From NCBI GenBank assembly GCA_037013495.1, contig CM072806.1, positions 26,538,001 to 26,602,000 on the forward strand: 64,000 bases of DNA, read 5' to 3'. Origin of the DNA: Hippophae tibetana (Eukaryota > Streptophyta > Magnoliopsida > Rosales > Elaeagnaceae). This document shows positions 36,100 to 46,262 of the stretch, piece by piece (within the stretch, counting starts at the first letter, position 1; each line of letters starts with the position of its first letter). The notes beneath the pieces are model-generated. The model did not search any database. It was not told where the DNA came from and saw only the letters and a list, made by a program, of their open reading frames with translations. A program made the position numbers and the translations under genes.

Positions 36100-37590
36100 C
36101 TTTTTGTATCGATTTATTTTTATTCTGATTTTGATTGATTTTCTTTAGAAATTAATAAACATACCCTTAGTTTAAAAAAGCCCTAATTTTATAAAACTAT
36201 GTTAATATATTTTAAAAAAATTACCTTAAAATATTATGTTACACTTTCTGTTATTGTTTACTTCATAGTTCTCTCTACATAATTTTTATTTCATTTATTT
36301 ATATACAACACTGATTAATTTATGTGTTATGATTTTTAAAAAAATATTTTTAATGATTGCCTTAAAGGTTTTTTTTTTCAAAAAAAAATTGCATCAAGTC
36401 TAATATATGTTCCGTATCTTCTAAGATTTGTGTGAAAAAAAAAACATACACCTCTAATTTTTTACTAATATTTTAATAAATTGATAGGATTGGAACACAA
36501 AATTGAGTTCTATTTATATTTTAAAAGAAACCTTATACTTAATTTGGTGTGCCCATGCTGAAAAACAAGAAAAAACCACGATTAATTTATGATTTTCAAA
36601 TCTATCCACAACTTCTTATCCTTTTTTTAGCAACAACCAAAAGCATTTTTTCACCATTTTTGATCATTGTTAAATGTTCTTAAGCTACGTACTTCTCCAC
36701 TTAAAAAGTAATAAAAAACTCTATTTAAAAATTAAAAAAATAGTCTAATCACAAGAATTGGCACCTATAACTATACGTACATGTCCACAACTCAAAATAT
36801 GAAATGTTGTTCAACACTTCAACTTGCAACAAAAAACTACTGCAGCTCATATTTTCAAACACTAGAGTTTTTGTAAACCACACATAATATTAATTTGATG
36901 ATGCTTGAAATTTCATCAGCCAGATCTTTATTATTAATTCTCAAAAAAAAAAAAAAATTTTATCATATTTTAACAACCAAAAAGAAGTAATTAGATTTTA
37001 GCCCTAAAAAAAGTATTCAGATTTTAACCTACACAAGAATGTGGTTTTCTCATCTTGGAATCTTCCCTTTCACTGATACAATAGCTCTCTATAAATATTT
37101 GATAGAAAATCAAAATAGCATAAAATTAAGGAATTGTAGAGAAATAAATATTAAATACATACTGGATATGGCACTATGAGATAGATAAAGTATTAAACGT
37201 AATGTAATGGATGATGGAACTCACTGTAACTCTTTGTAAATAACTTGTATACTGTAAGAGATATTAACTTGTATGCAATGGAGGATGAGATAGGCAGCGT
37301 CGCGAAGCAGCAGGACGCCACAATGGACGATGGCGGACGACAGCAAGTGAGGTGACGACGACAACAAATGACGATGGGTATAGGCAAAGAAACAGAGTCA
37401 CGCGAGAGATGACGAAAACATACGGGTTATTTGGGATGAATTAATATAATCAGATCAGCTCTGGTCCTGGTAGCTAGAGGTGTACGTTTGCGTACGCAAG
37501 TAATTGTTTTTTTTAATATTAATTAACTTATATTATGCGCCTTTTTGTTTATTGCTTTGAGAGGGAAAGTTTTTTCATTTATTCAAGTTA
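36100..37590. other. 5' part of the CACTA element without recognised coding
   Basis: Mostly AT-rich. A GC-richer patch at 37290-37440 ('gtcgcgaagcagcaggacg') has short frames on the minus strand only. It may be the old promoter and leader of the transposase gene. Confidence 0.4.
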
Positions 37591-37594
37591 AATA

Positions 37595-37770
37595 TTTTTA
37601 CAACGATCGTTCATACTTTTTATGACGACCGTGTTAAAACCACCGTTGTAAAAAATAATTTTAAAACCTTTTATGACGTTTATTTTAATAACGACCCTTA
37701 TAAAAATTTACAACTTGTAATTTTATACGTGCATTTTTTATGACCGTCAAATTTCTAAACAAAGCGACCA
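37595..37770. repeat. Right subterminal repeats of the CACTA element
   Basis: 'acaacgatcgttc', 'tttatgacgaccgt', 'tttatgacg(t)', 'ttttatgaccgtc' and 'aagcgaccatc' recur, mirroring the left arrays. A poly-T run and CATAGTG close the element. Confidence 0.6.
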
Positions 37771-37939
37771 TCTTAAATGCTTTTTTTTTTTTTTTTGGGC
37801 ATAGTGTTCATAAATAATTTTAACAAATTATCATAACTAATTATATATGGGATATATGCTATCATATTTTTAATTTAATTAATGAAATAACTTCTAAAAT
37901 AAATGAAAAAATCAATTTAAACAAAAAAATTCAAGAAAA

Positions 37940-38210
37940 TAACAAATTAATATTATTAAAACTTATAACCATAAAAATAACCGCCCTTATATTTAACTCA
38001 TATGTTTTTACTATTAAAAAAATATGGTAAATTATCACATTGAACGTCGTCTAATTAAACGTCATTCAAATTAAATTACAGTCATTTAAATCTATTCAAT
38101 ATCGAACGTCATCTATTCAATTGAATATGTTTAATATTATTGAGGTGATACTTTTATTATTATAATTTTTATGAGTATTATTTTTGTAATTTTTAAAACA
38201 TATATTCAGG
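37940..38210. repeat. Dispersed repeat also present at 49985-50280
   Basis: Both copies run in the same order: '(g/a)ttaagacttgtaactataaaaataac'-like start, a T-rich spacer, a block with 'gtc.aatt', and an end with 'tttttatgagtattatttttgtaat'. Identity is moderate. It could be the tail of an old element. Confidence 0.5.
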
Positions 38211-38289
38211 ATTAAATGGACTTAATTCAATGGTTGAAGAGTATTTGTTAAAGAACTTTGTCCAAATTATTTATAATCAGAACATTCAC

Positions 38290-38520
38290 ACACATAGGCG
38301 ATGTTGCCCATTACATGCTAGACGATAACTACATATTCTTTTATAAATCCAAATCCTACACTCTAAATTCTAAAATCTAACTCACAAACTTTAAAATCTA
38401 AACTTTAAATCCTAAACCTTAAAATCTAAATCCTAAATCCTAAAGTCTAAACTTTAAATCCTATACCTTAAAATCTAAGCCATAAAATAAAAGAATACGT
38501 AGTTTTCCAACATGTAAAGA
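38290..38520. mobile_element. Foldback/MITE-like element with telomere-like interior
   Basis: The left arm at about 38303-38343 ('ttacatgctagacgataact' then 'acatattctttta') is inverted in the right arm at about 38486-38523. Between the arms, 38350-38485, heptamer-like units such as 'tctaaac', 'cctaaat' and 'tctaaaa' follow one another. A related piece lies at 1003-1070, with 'ttagggtttagattt'. Confidence 0.5.
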
Positions 38521-40249
38521 ACTTGTTATGCCCCACTTTTGAAAAAAAAAGGACAACACAAGTTCATTATCTTTACAAAATTAACTTCTGTGAGCCTTTT
38601 TGTAAAAATAGTGGACTTGTGTTGCTCACTTAATAAGTAAGAGATTAAAATGTACTTTTTATTAAAAATAACGAATTTGAATAACCCATTGTGTGTGTAA
38701 ATATATTCCTTTTAGTAGGAAGCCTCACAAGTCATGTTCTTTAGAAGCCATTGTAAAAAAAACATGTAAATGCATATTTAGCTTTAAATTTTATGTGTTT
38801 TAAAAACAATGTAACTCCTAATTTTTAACCTAACATCTTTTAGGTTTAGTGGTACTTAGGATATGGATTTAAAAGCATGGGTCTCATTCTTCTTATAAGG
38901 ATTCAAAGGAACATGTCATCTGATCAGTCTACTCTTAAGTTGGACTGACATATATATGTAAGAAGGATTAAAAGCATCAAACCAATTAGAGTTCATAGCA
39001 AATCTAGACCTTTGCATAATATTTTCCTTTCTATCACAATTATGGTATGTATGAATAAATTTAACATGTAACATGTAAAGGTGCATATGGTGAATGTGTA
39101 TCTTGTGAAGTAGAAGAGTTAGAAAAGTTTAAAAAAATTATATTTATGAGAATGATAGCGTAGAATGCTCATTTCTAATTCTATTGTCAACCTCTTTCAC
39201 ATCATCTTCCTTTTGATGCGCAAGATCTTGCACCAATATAATGTTCTCACCAACTTGCTTCATGTTTTCCTAATTGATTCCTACTAGACTTATATTTAAA
39301 ACATTATAATATTTTGGCAACTACTCTTCATTCTACATGTTCTAAAACAAAAGAGTTAAGTTCATTTTAATCTTAAAATTAAGTTTACCTACTTATATAT
39401 GAAAATTATTGAAGTTTCAATACGTTGGAACAATTAAAAAAAATATGAATTGAATTTCTAACCTAAATAGGACTTTGGGATATTAAAGACATGGTTATGC
39501 CACCTAATGAAAATATTTTGCAAGCTTATGTTAACTTGACCAAACATACCTTACAACATAAATTAAGCATATAACAAAGAAGAATATACAATAAAAATAA
39601 CATGTTTAATTTAATACACCACATAATCAACCATCACATAAAAAATACTATAATAATGCAAGCAATACAAAACGACTTCTATGTTAGAATAAGAGTCAAA
39701 TATGACGACTATAAGTAAATGGCCATCTTATATGTTATATAGGATGACTATTATGGAAAATTATCATTGAAACTTATGAAACAATTGTAGGAAGGCAATG
39801 TGAGAAATCATTGTGAAAATAATTTTGTTGTTCAAGTATGACTTCATAGTCTGCACTTATTTGAAGCTTTCTTAAGTCTTGAGAAAGATATTTTCTCAAA
39901 GACAGATTTGTGAACAATGTTTTTATATTTTCTCAAGGCTATGGATGCTAAAGAGGGGATCAACAACTTTCTAGTAAAAAAATATTGTGATGAAGGCTAA
40001 ATTATCTTTGATGCAAACTTATAGTTTTAAGCAACATTTGGGTGCTTCATTATTGTTTTCACACTAGACAGTGATTATTGGTTCCACTTATTCATAACTT
40101 TGCTGAGTATGATATTTTATATATTTTTATTGTTAATAAATTTTATCTTGATCAAGACTCCTTACTACATTTCAAAATGTCTCCTAGCAAGTCGGTTGTG
40201 TTGGAATATTGAAAGCACTATATATACATATAGTCTCATAAATTTATCC

Positions 40250-40370
40250 TTGGTTTTTTTAAAACTGAGGCCATAGGATTTTGGTCTCGATTATTTAAAA
40301 AAATGAGGCCATAGACATACTCTATTGTCTCGGTTATTTAAAAATTGAGGTCGTAGACATACCCTATCAA
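40250..40370. repeat. Left subterminal inverted units
   Basis: Three units of the type 'aaactgaggccataggat', 'aaatgaggccatagacata', 'aaattgaggtcgtagacata', separated by 'tctcgattattt' or 'tctcggttattt'. Each unit can pair with its neighbour and with the right-end cluster. Confidence 0.6.
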
Positions 40371-40541
40371 TTTGATCTATTTTACACAAAACACCAAATT
40401 TTTCAATCAATTTTTTTCTTTGTGATTATTCTTCCCTCTTAGTCTTTTTTTAATTACAATTTATTTAGCTATTGATCTACTAGTCTTTTCAAGTAAAGGT
40501 TTATTCTTGATCTTTAGCTAATGAAGTCTAAGCTTCACTCG

Positions 40542-41085
40542 CTGATTTACAATGTTGTTAGGAATAAGATTCAGGTAAAGTTTCACTAGTGGGATAAGGT
40601 CGACGAGGTATGCTTGCGATATGTATTGTTTGCTTTGAAATAGTTCCATTTTAATTTTATTTTTCCATGTATGATGTATCCTCTTTTGTTTAATTTTTTG
40701 ATGTGACCAATAGACAAACATTTATAAAGATGAGACTAAAATAGCTTCAAAGCTTCAATGGTAGTTTTATACTTGTATGTGGTAGAAATAAAAGTGAGAT
40801 TTTCTTTTAGATATTTTACTAGGTGGTAGTTTCATATAATGTTTCTATTTGCCCGCCTATTTGACAATTTTCTTTGATTTTTTAGTTTCATGTTTATTGT
40901 GAACGTTCTTTTATTTTTCCAATGTTTTTTTCTACAGATTGTAATTCTAGGTGTTGTCCCTTTCCTTGTTCATATTCCTTCCTTACAACAGTTTGGTGTT
41001 CGTGTAATTGTCACTCTTAATGAGCCATATGAGACTTTGGTTCCAAAATCCTTATATCATATGAGTATTTTATGGTCAAAATTGA
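40542..41085 (+). pseudogene. PTPMT1-like dual-specificity phosphatase, two exons with intron, captured fragment
   Basis: Exon piece 40542-40607 encodes 'LIYNVVRNKIQVKFH' then a stop and 'WDKVDE'. A 330-bp intron (GTATGC at 40608, TTTTCTACAG ending 40937) follows, then exon 40938-41060 encoding 'IVILGVVPFLVHIPSL' and 'VTLNEPYETLVPKSLY'. These match the region before the catalytic loop in plant phosphatidylglycerophosphate phosphatases of the PTPMT1/DSP8 type, which act in mitochondrial cardiolipin-pathway lipid metabolism. The HCxAGxGRS catalytic loop is absent, a stop replaces an expected Arg/Trp, and coding fades into the GGTGCC array, so no enzyme is made. A retained intron means capture at DNA level. 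Confidence 0.75.
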
Positions 41086-41110
41086 CCTTATATTTCATTG
41101 TGTTTATGTT

Positions 41111-41340
41111 TGTGCTTGGTATTGGTATTGGTATTAGTGGTTGGTGTTAGTATTGGTATTGATATTGGTGTTGGTGCCTGGTGTTGGTTCTTGGTATTGG
41201 TACCTAGTGCTTGGTGACTGGTGTCTAGTGCCTAGTGTTGATGCTTGGTGCTTGGTACTGGTGCCTGGTCCATAGTCCCTGGTGTTGTTGCTTGGTGCCT
41301 GGTGCTGGTGTCTAGTGTTGGTACTAGTGCCTGGTGCTCA
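41111..41340 (+). repeat. GGTGCC/GGTGTT-rich minisatellite-like array
   Basis: About 230 bp built from variants of 'tggtgcctggtgttggt' with interspersed 'ctagtg'. Unit length is irregular (6-13 bp). The complementary-type array stands at 41940-42090. Confidence 0.75.
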
Positions 41341-41939
41341 ATAGACCTCCTTTAAACCCAACAATGAACCATTTTTATGCCTTGGGATTGAATCAATCAT
41401 CAAGAGATAAGTCATAGTGCTTGGTGTTATTTGTGATTTAAGTCCTATTATCCTATTTGAAAATAATAAGTTATAGTTGTATGCAAATAAGTGTTACAAT
41501 ATAGACCAATTTGGGGTGTTGTTGACTGTAAACCAATTTTAAAATTAGTTATGCACCAATTTTTGGATACCAGCACCAGAATGTCCCTGTTCAATAGATA
41601 ACCCATTTTCTCTATTCTCATTCTCAATCTGAATTACATTCCATCTACTTTTCACAAAAAGATATGATATATAATATGAGTTCTCCAAGGACATGGTATT
41701 TTTTGCAAGTTTATTATTTTATCAGATTAAATGTTACAAACTATTATTCAAGTTCTAGTTTGTGACCTTCCTTTGGACTGCTATACTATTTTTTGGTGAT
41801 GCATGTAAATGGGTTTGTGGTCACTACTGAAGAGCTACCTATTTCTTACTAATGCACTAGCAATATTAAATGGGCTAATGAGTTGATGGTTCTTACAATG
41901 GCTTTTAACTTAGTTATGATAATTGGTTTCTTCATGTAT
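41341..41939. other. Spacer between the inverted arrays
   Basis: No frame or domain recognised. It holds an isolated 'tagtgcttggtgtta' near 41417 and 'ataccagcaccaga' near 41569, stray copies of both array types. Confidence 0.5.
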
Positions 41940-42090
41940 GGCAACACTAGTACCAGAACTAGCATGCCAACACCAGTACCAGGCATCAGGCACCAGCACT
42001 AGCATAGCACACCAGCGCACTAGTATCCCAACGCACTAGCACCAACACACCAGCAACTATGCATCAGCTCATCAACATACCAACACCTAT
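41940..42090 (+). repeat. CACCAG-rich array, inverted relative to 41111-41340
   Basis: Variants of 'accagcactagcatagcac' and 'caacaccagtaccaggca'. Read on the minus strand they give the GGTGCTGGTG type of the first array. Confidence 0.75.
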
Positions 42091-42429
42091 GGTATTTTCC
42101 TTTTCTTTACACTTCTGCTAAAGTTGTTATGGACTTGATTATGTTGATTTGAAAAAGTACACTTATAAATGCTTTGTATAAGTATACTTATAAATGATTG
42201 TAATAGTAAAAAGTCAGTTTGTAATAGTAAGATTATTCTTCAAAGTCATTGTAAATATTATAATTAGCTAGTAAGGTTTTATTATGTTTTAGTGTATAAA
42301 CTCTCAAATGTAATTATATTTTTAATTTTAATATAATATAATTTTTAATATTGTAATTAATAAATTTATTATAATTTATATTGAATTTTAATATTATAAT
42401 TAATAATTTCATTTTTATTTAAATTTATG

Positions 42430-42580
42430 ATTATAAGGTATGTCTATGACCTTAGTTATTGAAAGACCAAGGCCATAGATATATCCTATGGCCTTAGTTT
42501 TGAAATAATCGAGGCCATATGACATATCTATGACCTCGATTTTGATAAAAACCGAGACCATAGATAACAATCCATGGTCT
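42430..42580. repeat. Right subterminal inverted units
   Basis: Units such as 'ctatgaccttagttatt', 'aaggccatagatata', 'cgaggccatatgacata' and 'ctatgacctcgatttt', the counterpart of 40250-40370. Confidence 0.6.
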
Positions 42581-42616
42581 TTCTCATTTAGGCTATATAT
42601 GTTTATTTTAGAAGTG

Positions 42617-43129
42617 ACTCCTCTCCTTGGGTTTGTTATTCCTTTTAAATGTATAATTTTATTTGATAGGGAGCATGATTTAATGTTATAAAAACTAATT
42701 TTATTTGTCTGACTTCTTCATCTTCTAGTTTTTTTAATAACATTCTCACCTTGGTAATGTTTGTTTTTAGATTTTTAGTTTCAACAAGTGAAAATTCTAT
42801 TATTTGTTATTAAATACTGAATAAGATGTTAAGAATTGCATAAAATGTATTAGATTCTCTTGATAATAAACTTTTAGTCTTATTATATTGATTTTCTTGT
42901 TGTTTATCAAAAATATTGAAAACGAGTATGTAATTCAATTTTGTTCATACAGAAATGGTCTTAGAATGGAAAAAATTATTATAGAAGTAGCATAAATTGC
43001 ATTGACTTTGAATGTTGATTAGATTGTAACACGATTGAAAGTTTATAAAATATGTACCTAATTAAACTAGAAGGGGTGAATAGGTTATTTTCAATTTGTA
43101 TTAATTTATAATTTAATAACCTAAACAAA
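42617..43129. other. AT-rich noncoding stretch
   Basis: Nothing recognised beyond the possible tail of the copia fragment at 43130. Confidence 0.5.
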
Positions 43130-43275
43130 GCAACAGAGGTAGGAGCAACATGTGGAAGATGAAGATTGTTCACAAGAAACATACGCCCCACCCTAGGACT
43201 GGTCTCAAGCTCTTGCCTCGTCCTTGAATTCTACACAATACACCCAGAATAGTAAAAAATAAGGCGATATCCTAG
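43130..43275 (-). pseudogene. Ale-like copia fragment downstream of the protease
   Basis: The minus strand reads 'LGYRLIFYYSGCIV' just after the duplication, then, past stops, 'GRMFLVNNLHLPHVAPTSVA'. This is the pre-integrase segment that follows the protease in Ale/Retrofit-type copia polyproteins. It continues the frame ending at 45179 once the LTR at 43281-45178 is removed. Coding is lost beyond about 43130. Confidence 0.7.
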
Positions 43276-43280
43276 TTAAG
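43276..43280. repeat. Target-site duplication TTAAG (left)
   Basis: Identical to 45179-45183. Confidence 0.85.
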
Positions 43281-44152
43281 TGTTGTCTCTTTTAGGAGAA
43301 CATAAAAATGTGCAAGTATACACGGTTACGAGTAATAATATGATAAGTAAATTATCGTTCCCACAGAGATTTGTTACTACAGTTTGTTAAGTACTAAAAT
43401 TATTTCGCTCTGATTTTATCCAAACGATGGAAAAGTTGGAAGATGTTTTAAATAACTAAGAGTTTTATAACAAAATAGAAGAAAATTATAGGATTTTAGT
43501 TTTCACCAAATTAATCCAATCAAATCATATTATTTTCTCTTGATTTATATTTTTTTGTAAATTTAATTTATCAACCAAGAACTCCTAATTTTATATATAC
43601 ATCTCTTCCGAGCTCCGTATAGACACATCTCTTTAAAATAATTTACTATATTCTTATGAGAATTAAATTCACCAAGATTCATTACATTCAAAGTTCTCAA
43701 ATAGCTACACATAAAATAAAGGTATATTCATATCCCTTACATATACATGTTATTATATTCATGAGCAATATACACAAAAATACCTTTTCCAAATTTATTT
43801 AAGTGTCACAGATCAATTGATAAATTTTCCAATAATCAAAAGCATTAAGCAAAAATAGAATAAACAACTTACAAATCTCATAAATCTTTAAAAATATTTA
43901 AATCCAAGCTTCATAAATTTAGCAAAAACGTAACCCTAGAAAAATTAAATTACTTAATTAACAAAATTAAAATTACAGAATTTAAGGAATATTAGTCGAA
44001 GAACAACACAAAGAATATTATAATTTTATCATCTCTGTTTTCTAATTTTTGGAACACACAGAACACAACAGAATTCAAAAATGGCTTCTGTGTGTACCAC
44101 AGTCCAACACTTTAACCTCTTCTTCAACCTCTAGTTTATCGCAAATATCCCC

Positions 44153-44160
44153 TATTTATA
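44153..44160 (-). promoter_or_regulatory. TATA box of the solo LTR
   Basis: TATAAATA on the minus strand in 'gagctataaatagggg'. Confidence 0.65.
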
Positions 44161-44339
44161 GCTCCACACTCTAAAAACAATACATCATAAAATATTTTTT
44201 TATACATGCGGGAGACAAATAATACATCAAAAATAATAATTAATTCACCCGTGTGAGACACAATTCTGAGACACGTAAAAAGAATATTATCCAATCAAAA
44301 ACCGAGGATAGCGTGCATGTTTCTGGATTTTTTTTTCAA

Positions 44340-44650
44340 TTTATGCATGCCACATGTCAACATATGATTGGTTGAAAGAATAATCGAGACACATGGTAGC
44401 TTTTAATTGGTGGGAAGTGAAGGTCATGATTATTGAACGTGAGACACGTGGGTCCCACATAAAAGCTAAAAGAGTGAGCGTCAATTCAACATTTTGTTTT
44501 AACCAACACATGCCACATGTCCACTTTTGATTTGCTGAAAGAATATTCCAAACATGTGGCATTGTTTGATTCATTGGAATGGTAGGGCGCACGATGTTTC
44601 TCTGGACCGCGTCACACGAGACCATTTCTTTTGGCAGACACGTGGTTCCA
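44340..44650 (-). promoter_or_regulatory. Cluster of G-box/ABRE-like words in U3
   Basis: ACGTG at 44437, 44446 and 44640, with repeated 'catgccacatgtc(a/c)a' at 44345 and 44509. Such ACGTG cores bind bZIP and bHLH factors in plants. Activity is not shown by the sequence. Confidence 0.4.
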
Positions 44651-45178
44651 CCCTACACGCCAGCCTGCGCAGCAGGTAGGAGCCACATGACGCACCGAGC
44701 AGCATGAAATCTAGAAAACCCGCGCTCATTTTCTTTTGTCACGTTTGTGTTACACACGTTGATCATCACCGTTTATATTCTGATCTGACGGTGCGTGGCG
44801 CGCGTGGAAATTTTTTGTCCTTGCTTTCCTGCACAGAAAAACAAATTCTTTAATTGCATTTTAGCCATCCAATTTAATTTAAATTAACTTCTAAACTTTT
44901 TTTAATTGTAGTTAAGCCCTTTTCTAATTCAAATTATATTTTATGCTTTTTTTAATTACAATTAAGCACTCTTGTAATTTAAATTATATTTTTAGACATT
45001 TATTATCAACAATTAAGTCCTTTTTCGATTCAAATTCTTTAATTTTCTTAAAAATATATTCCTATAAAAAATAACAGTAAATATTAATTTTATTAGCTAA
45101 AATTAACTAAAAATATCAAGAACATAGCAATTATAATTAATAAAATGGACAAAATAATTGTATAATATACAATTATCA

Positions 45179-45183
45179 TTAAG
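45179..45183. repeat. Target-site duplication TTAAG (right)
   Basis: Identical to 43276-43280. Confidence 0.85.
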
Positions 45184-45915
45184 CTAATTGGCTTACAGAG
45201 CATAAATTACAGGATAAGTCAGGTACATGGAAGACCCTAGGAACAAAGAGGTTAGAGGTCGAAACAAAACCTAGACTATTCCCATGTATGATGGAACCAT
45301 AAGCTATATGAATATTAAGAAGATGTAGTGCATGGTCAAGTTTGGAGAATAAAGATGAGTGAAGTGTCATGTGATTACAACATGCAGAATAAAAAAGCCA
45401 AGTTTGAGACTTATCATGCAGAATTGAGAGAGCAGTGGAAAGAGATGCATTACTAGCCATTTGAACAGCCTGAGTTATGATCTTCTGTAGTTCAATGTGG
45501 GAGAGGTTTATAGTGAATCCAAAAGATTAGGACTCTGCTGAATTGGAAGGCATCAACGAAGTAGGCTCAGTATTAGCAACAATAGTAGTAGAGTTTTTGC
45601 GATGGTAAAAAGTCTTAATGGTATGGTCACGATGCTTGCAATAATTGCAAAAACTTTTGTTGCTATGCCTACAACGATTGTTAGAGTCAAAGGAATCATC
45701 TGATTGCTGAGGTTGCTCAATGATAGGAGTAAAAGGAGTAATAGCCAAAACATTGAACTTATTCTAGGCTTGAAGGGTTACAATCCAAGCTTCTTCTCTA
45801 ACCAATTATTTATAGCAGTATCAAGAGAGGGATGAGGACTGCGATTAAGAAGCTGACCTCAGATGGGCTCAAAGTCCTTGTGAAGTGACATCAGGAACTC
45901 ATAGAGACGAAATTC
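45179..45915 (-). pseudogene. Ale-like copia gag, zinc knuckle and protease remnant
   Basis: From high to low: gag end 'YEFLMSLHKDFEPI' (about 45870-45911) and 'LLNRSPHPSLDTAINKW', a zinc-knuckle region 'FCNYCKHRDHTIKTFYH' inside 45527-45748, then a protease frame at 45179-45460 with 'TWLFYSACCNHMT' where copia proteases have the W-x-x-DSGA-x-x-HMT active site, and 'NGSxx'-like and 'VPDLSCNLCSVSQLA' strands. The catalytic Asp and Gly are lost (YSAC), so the protease is dead even before its stops. A solo LTR interrupts it at 45178. Confidence 0.75.
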
Positions 45916-46075
45916 ATCAATAAAAAAACAAAATATCGAGATCTACCAATACTTGTAATAGGAGAAGGTCCTCAAATATCAGAATGAATTAACTCAAAAA
46001 TACTATTAGAGATAGATTCACTATTATTGAAACTTAAAGCTAGTTGTTTTCCTAACTAGCATAAAGTACAATCAA
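45916..46075 (-). pseudogene. Copia integrase start fused to gag
   Basis: The minus strand encodes 'DCTLC' then stop, 'LGKQLALSFNNSESISNSIF' and 'ELIHSDI', 'GPSPITSIGRSRYF': the zinc Cys pair and first catalytic Asp (HSD) region of an Ale-type integrase. It runs straight into the gag segment at 45915. In an intact element integrase lies downstream of gag and protease, so this order is a rearrangement. Confidence 0.7.
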
Positions 46076-46082
46076 AATTGTC

Positions 46083-46190
46083 TTTGGGATCTAGTTACTC
46101 TCCCTTCTGGTTAGTCTGTGGTTGGTTATAAGTTGATCTATAAGATCAAGACTCGCTCTGATGGGTCCATCAAGTGCTACAAGGAAGAAA
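46083..46190 (+). pseudogene. Inverted copia reverse transcriptase fragment
   Basis: The plus strand encodes 'WDLVTLPSG', stop, then 'SVVGYKLIYKIKTRSDGSIK', the entry motif of copia RT, where intact copies have W-x-LV-x-LP...W-x-(Y/F)-K-x-K. It faces against the integrase and pre-integrase pieces on both sides. Only about 35 codons remain. Confidence 0.65.
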
Positions 46191-46195
46191 CTACA

Positions 46196-46262
46196 ACAGT
46201 AACAGAGGCAAGAGCAATAGGATGAAGATGAAGATTGTTCACATGAAACATACACCTCATGC
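46196..46262 (-). pseudogene. Second copy of the copia pre-integrase segment
   Basis: The minus strand encodes 'CMFHVNNLHLHPIALASVT', a diverged copy of the segment at 43130-43200 ('RMFLVNNLHLPHVAPTSVA'). Confidence 0.65.

Larger units (their letters stand above)
33392..37806 (-). mobile_element. CACTA (En/Spm-like) transposon, decayed
   Basis: The right end, read inward on the minus strand, is CACTATGCCCAAAAAA. The left end on the plus strand reads AACTATGTTAAAAAGAAG, the same terminus with a changed first base. Inside each end lie subterminal repeats of the type 'gaccatcattgtaaatt' / 'acgatcgtt' (33410-33800 left, 37595-37770 right), the usual CACTA architecture. The middle holds minus-strand transposase remains. 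The 3-bp flanks (taa, ttc) do not match, so the exact ends or the duplication have mutated. Confidence 0.65.
37807..40215. other. AT-rich noncoding stretch between two CACTA elements
   Basis: Contains a dispersed repeat (37940-38210), a foldback element with telomere-like filling (38290-38520) and a short hairpin (38550-38625). 39180-39290 has a weak minus-strand coding-like look that I cannot name. Confidence 0.45.
40216..42616. mobile_element. Non-autonomous CACTA-like transposon carrying a host gene fragment
   Basis: The left end reads CACTATATATACATATAG; the right end, inverted, reads CACTTCTAAAATAAACATATATAG. Both are followed inward by clusters of inverted 'tggcctcgattatttaaaa' / 'gaggccatagacata' units (40250-40370 and 42430-42580). 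I recognise no transposase. The interior carries two PTPMT1-like exons, an intron and two complementary minisatellite-like arrays. The 3-bp flanks (aag, act) do not match, so the outer limits carry doubt. Confidence 0.55.
43281..45178 (-). mobile_element. Solo Athila-like LTR inserted in copia
   Basis: Minus strand TGATAATTGTATA (45178) to GAGACAACA (43281), 1898 bp, perfect TTAAG duplication. Its U5 holds 'tgcaagtatacacgg' and 'cgttcccacagagattt', shared with 57015-57080. Promoter TATAAATA at 44153-44160. Upstream of it lies a GC-richer zone (44270-44830) with many 'cacatgtcaac', 'acacgtgg' and 'cacgcgtgg'-like words. No PBS or PPT is adjacent, hence solo. Confidence 0.8.

Noticed and set aside
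44341-44625. 94-codon minus-strand frame
   Set aside because: It lies in the U3 part of the solo LTR over the G-box-like words. There is no domain and no copy of it in sister LTRs.
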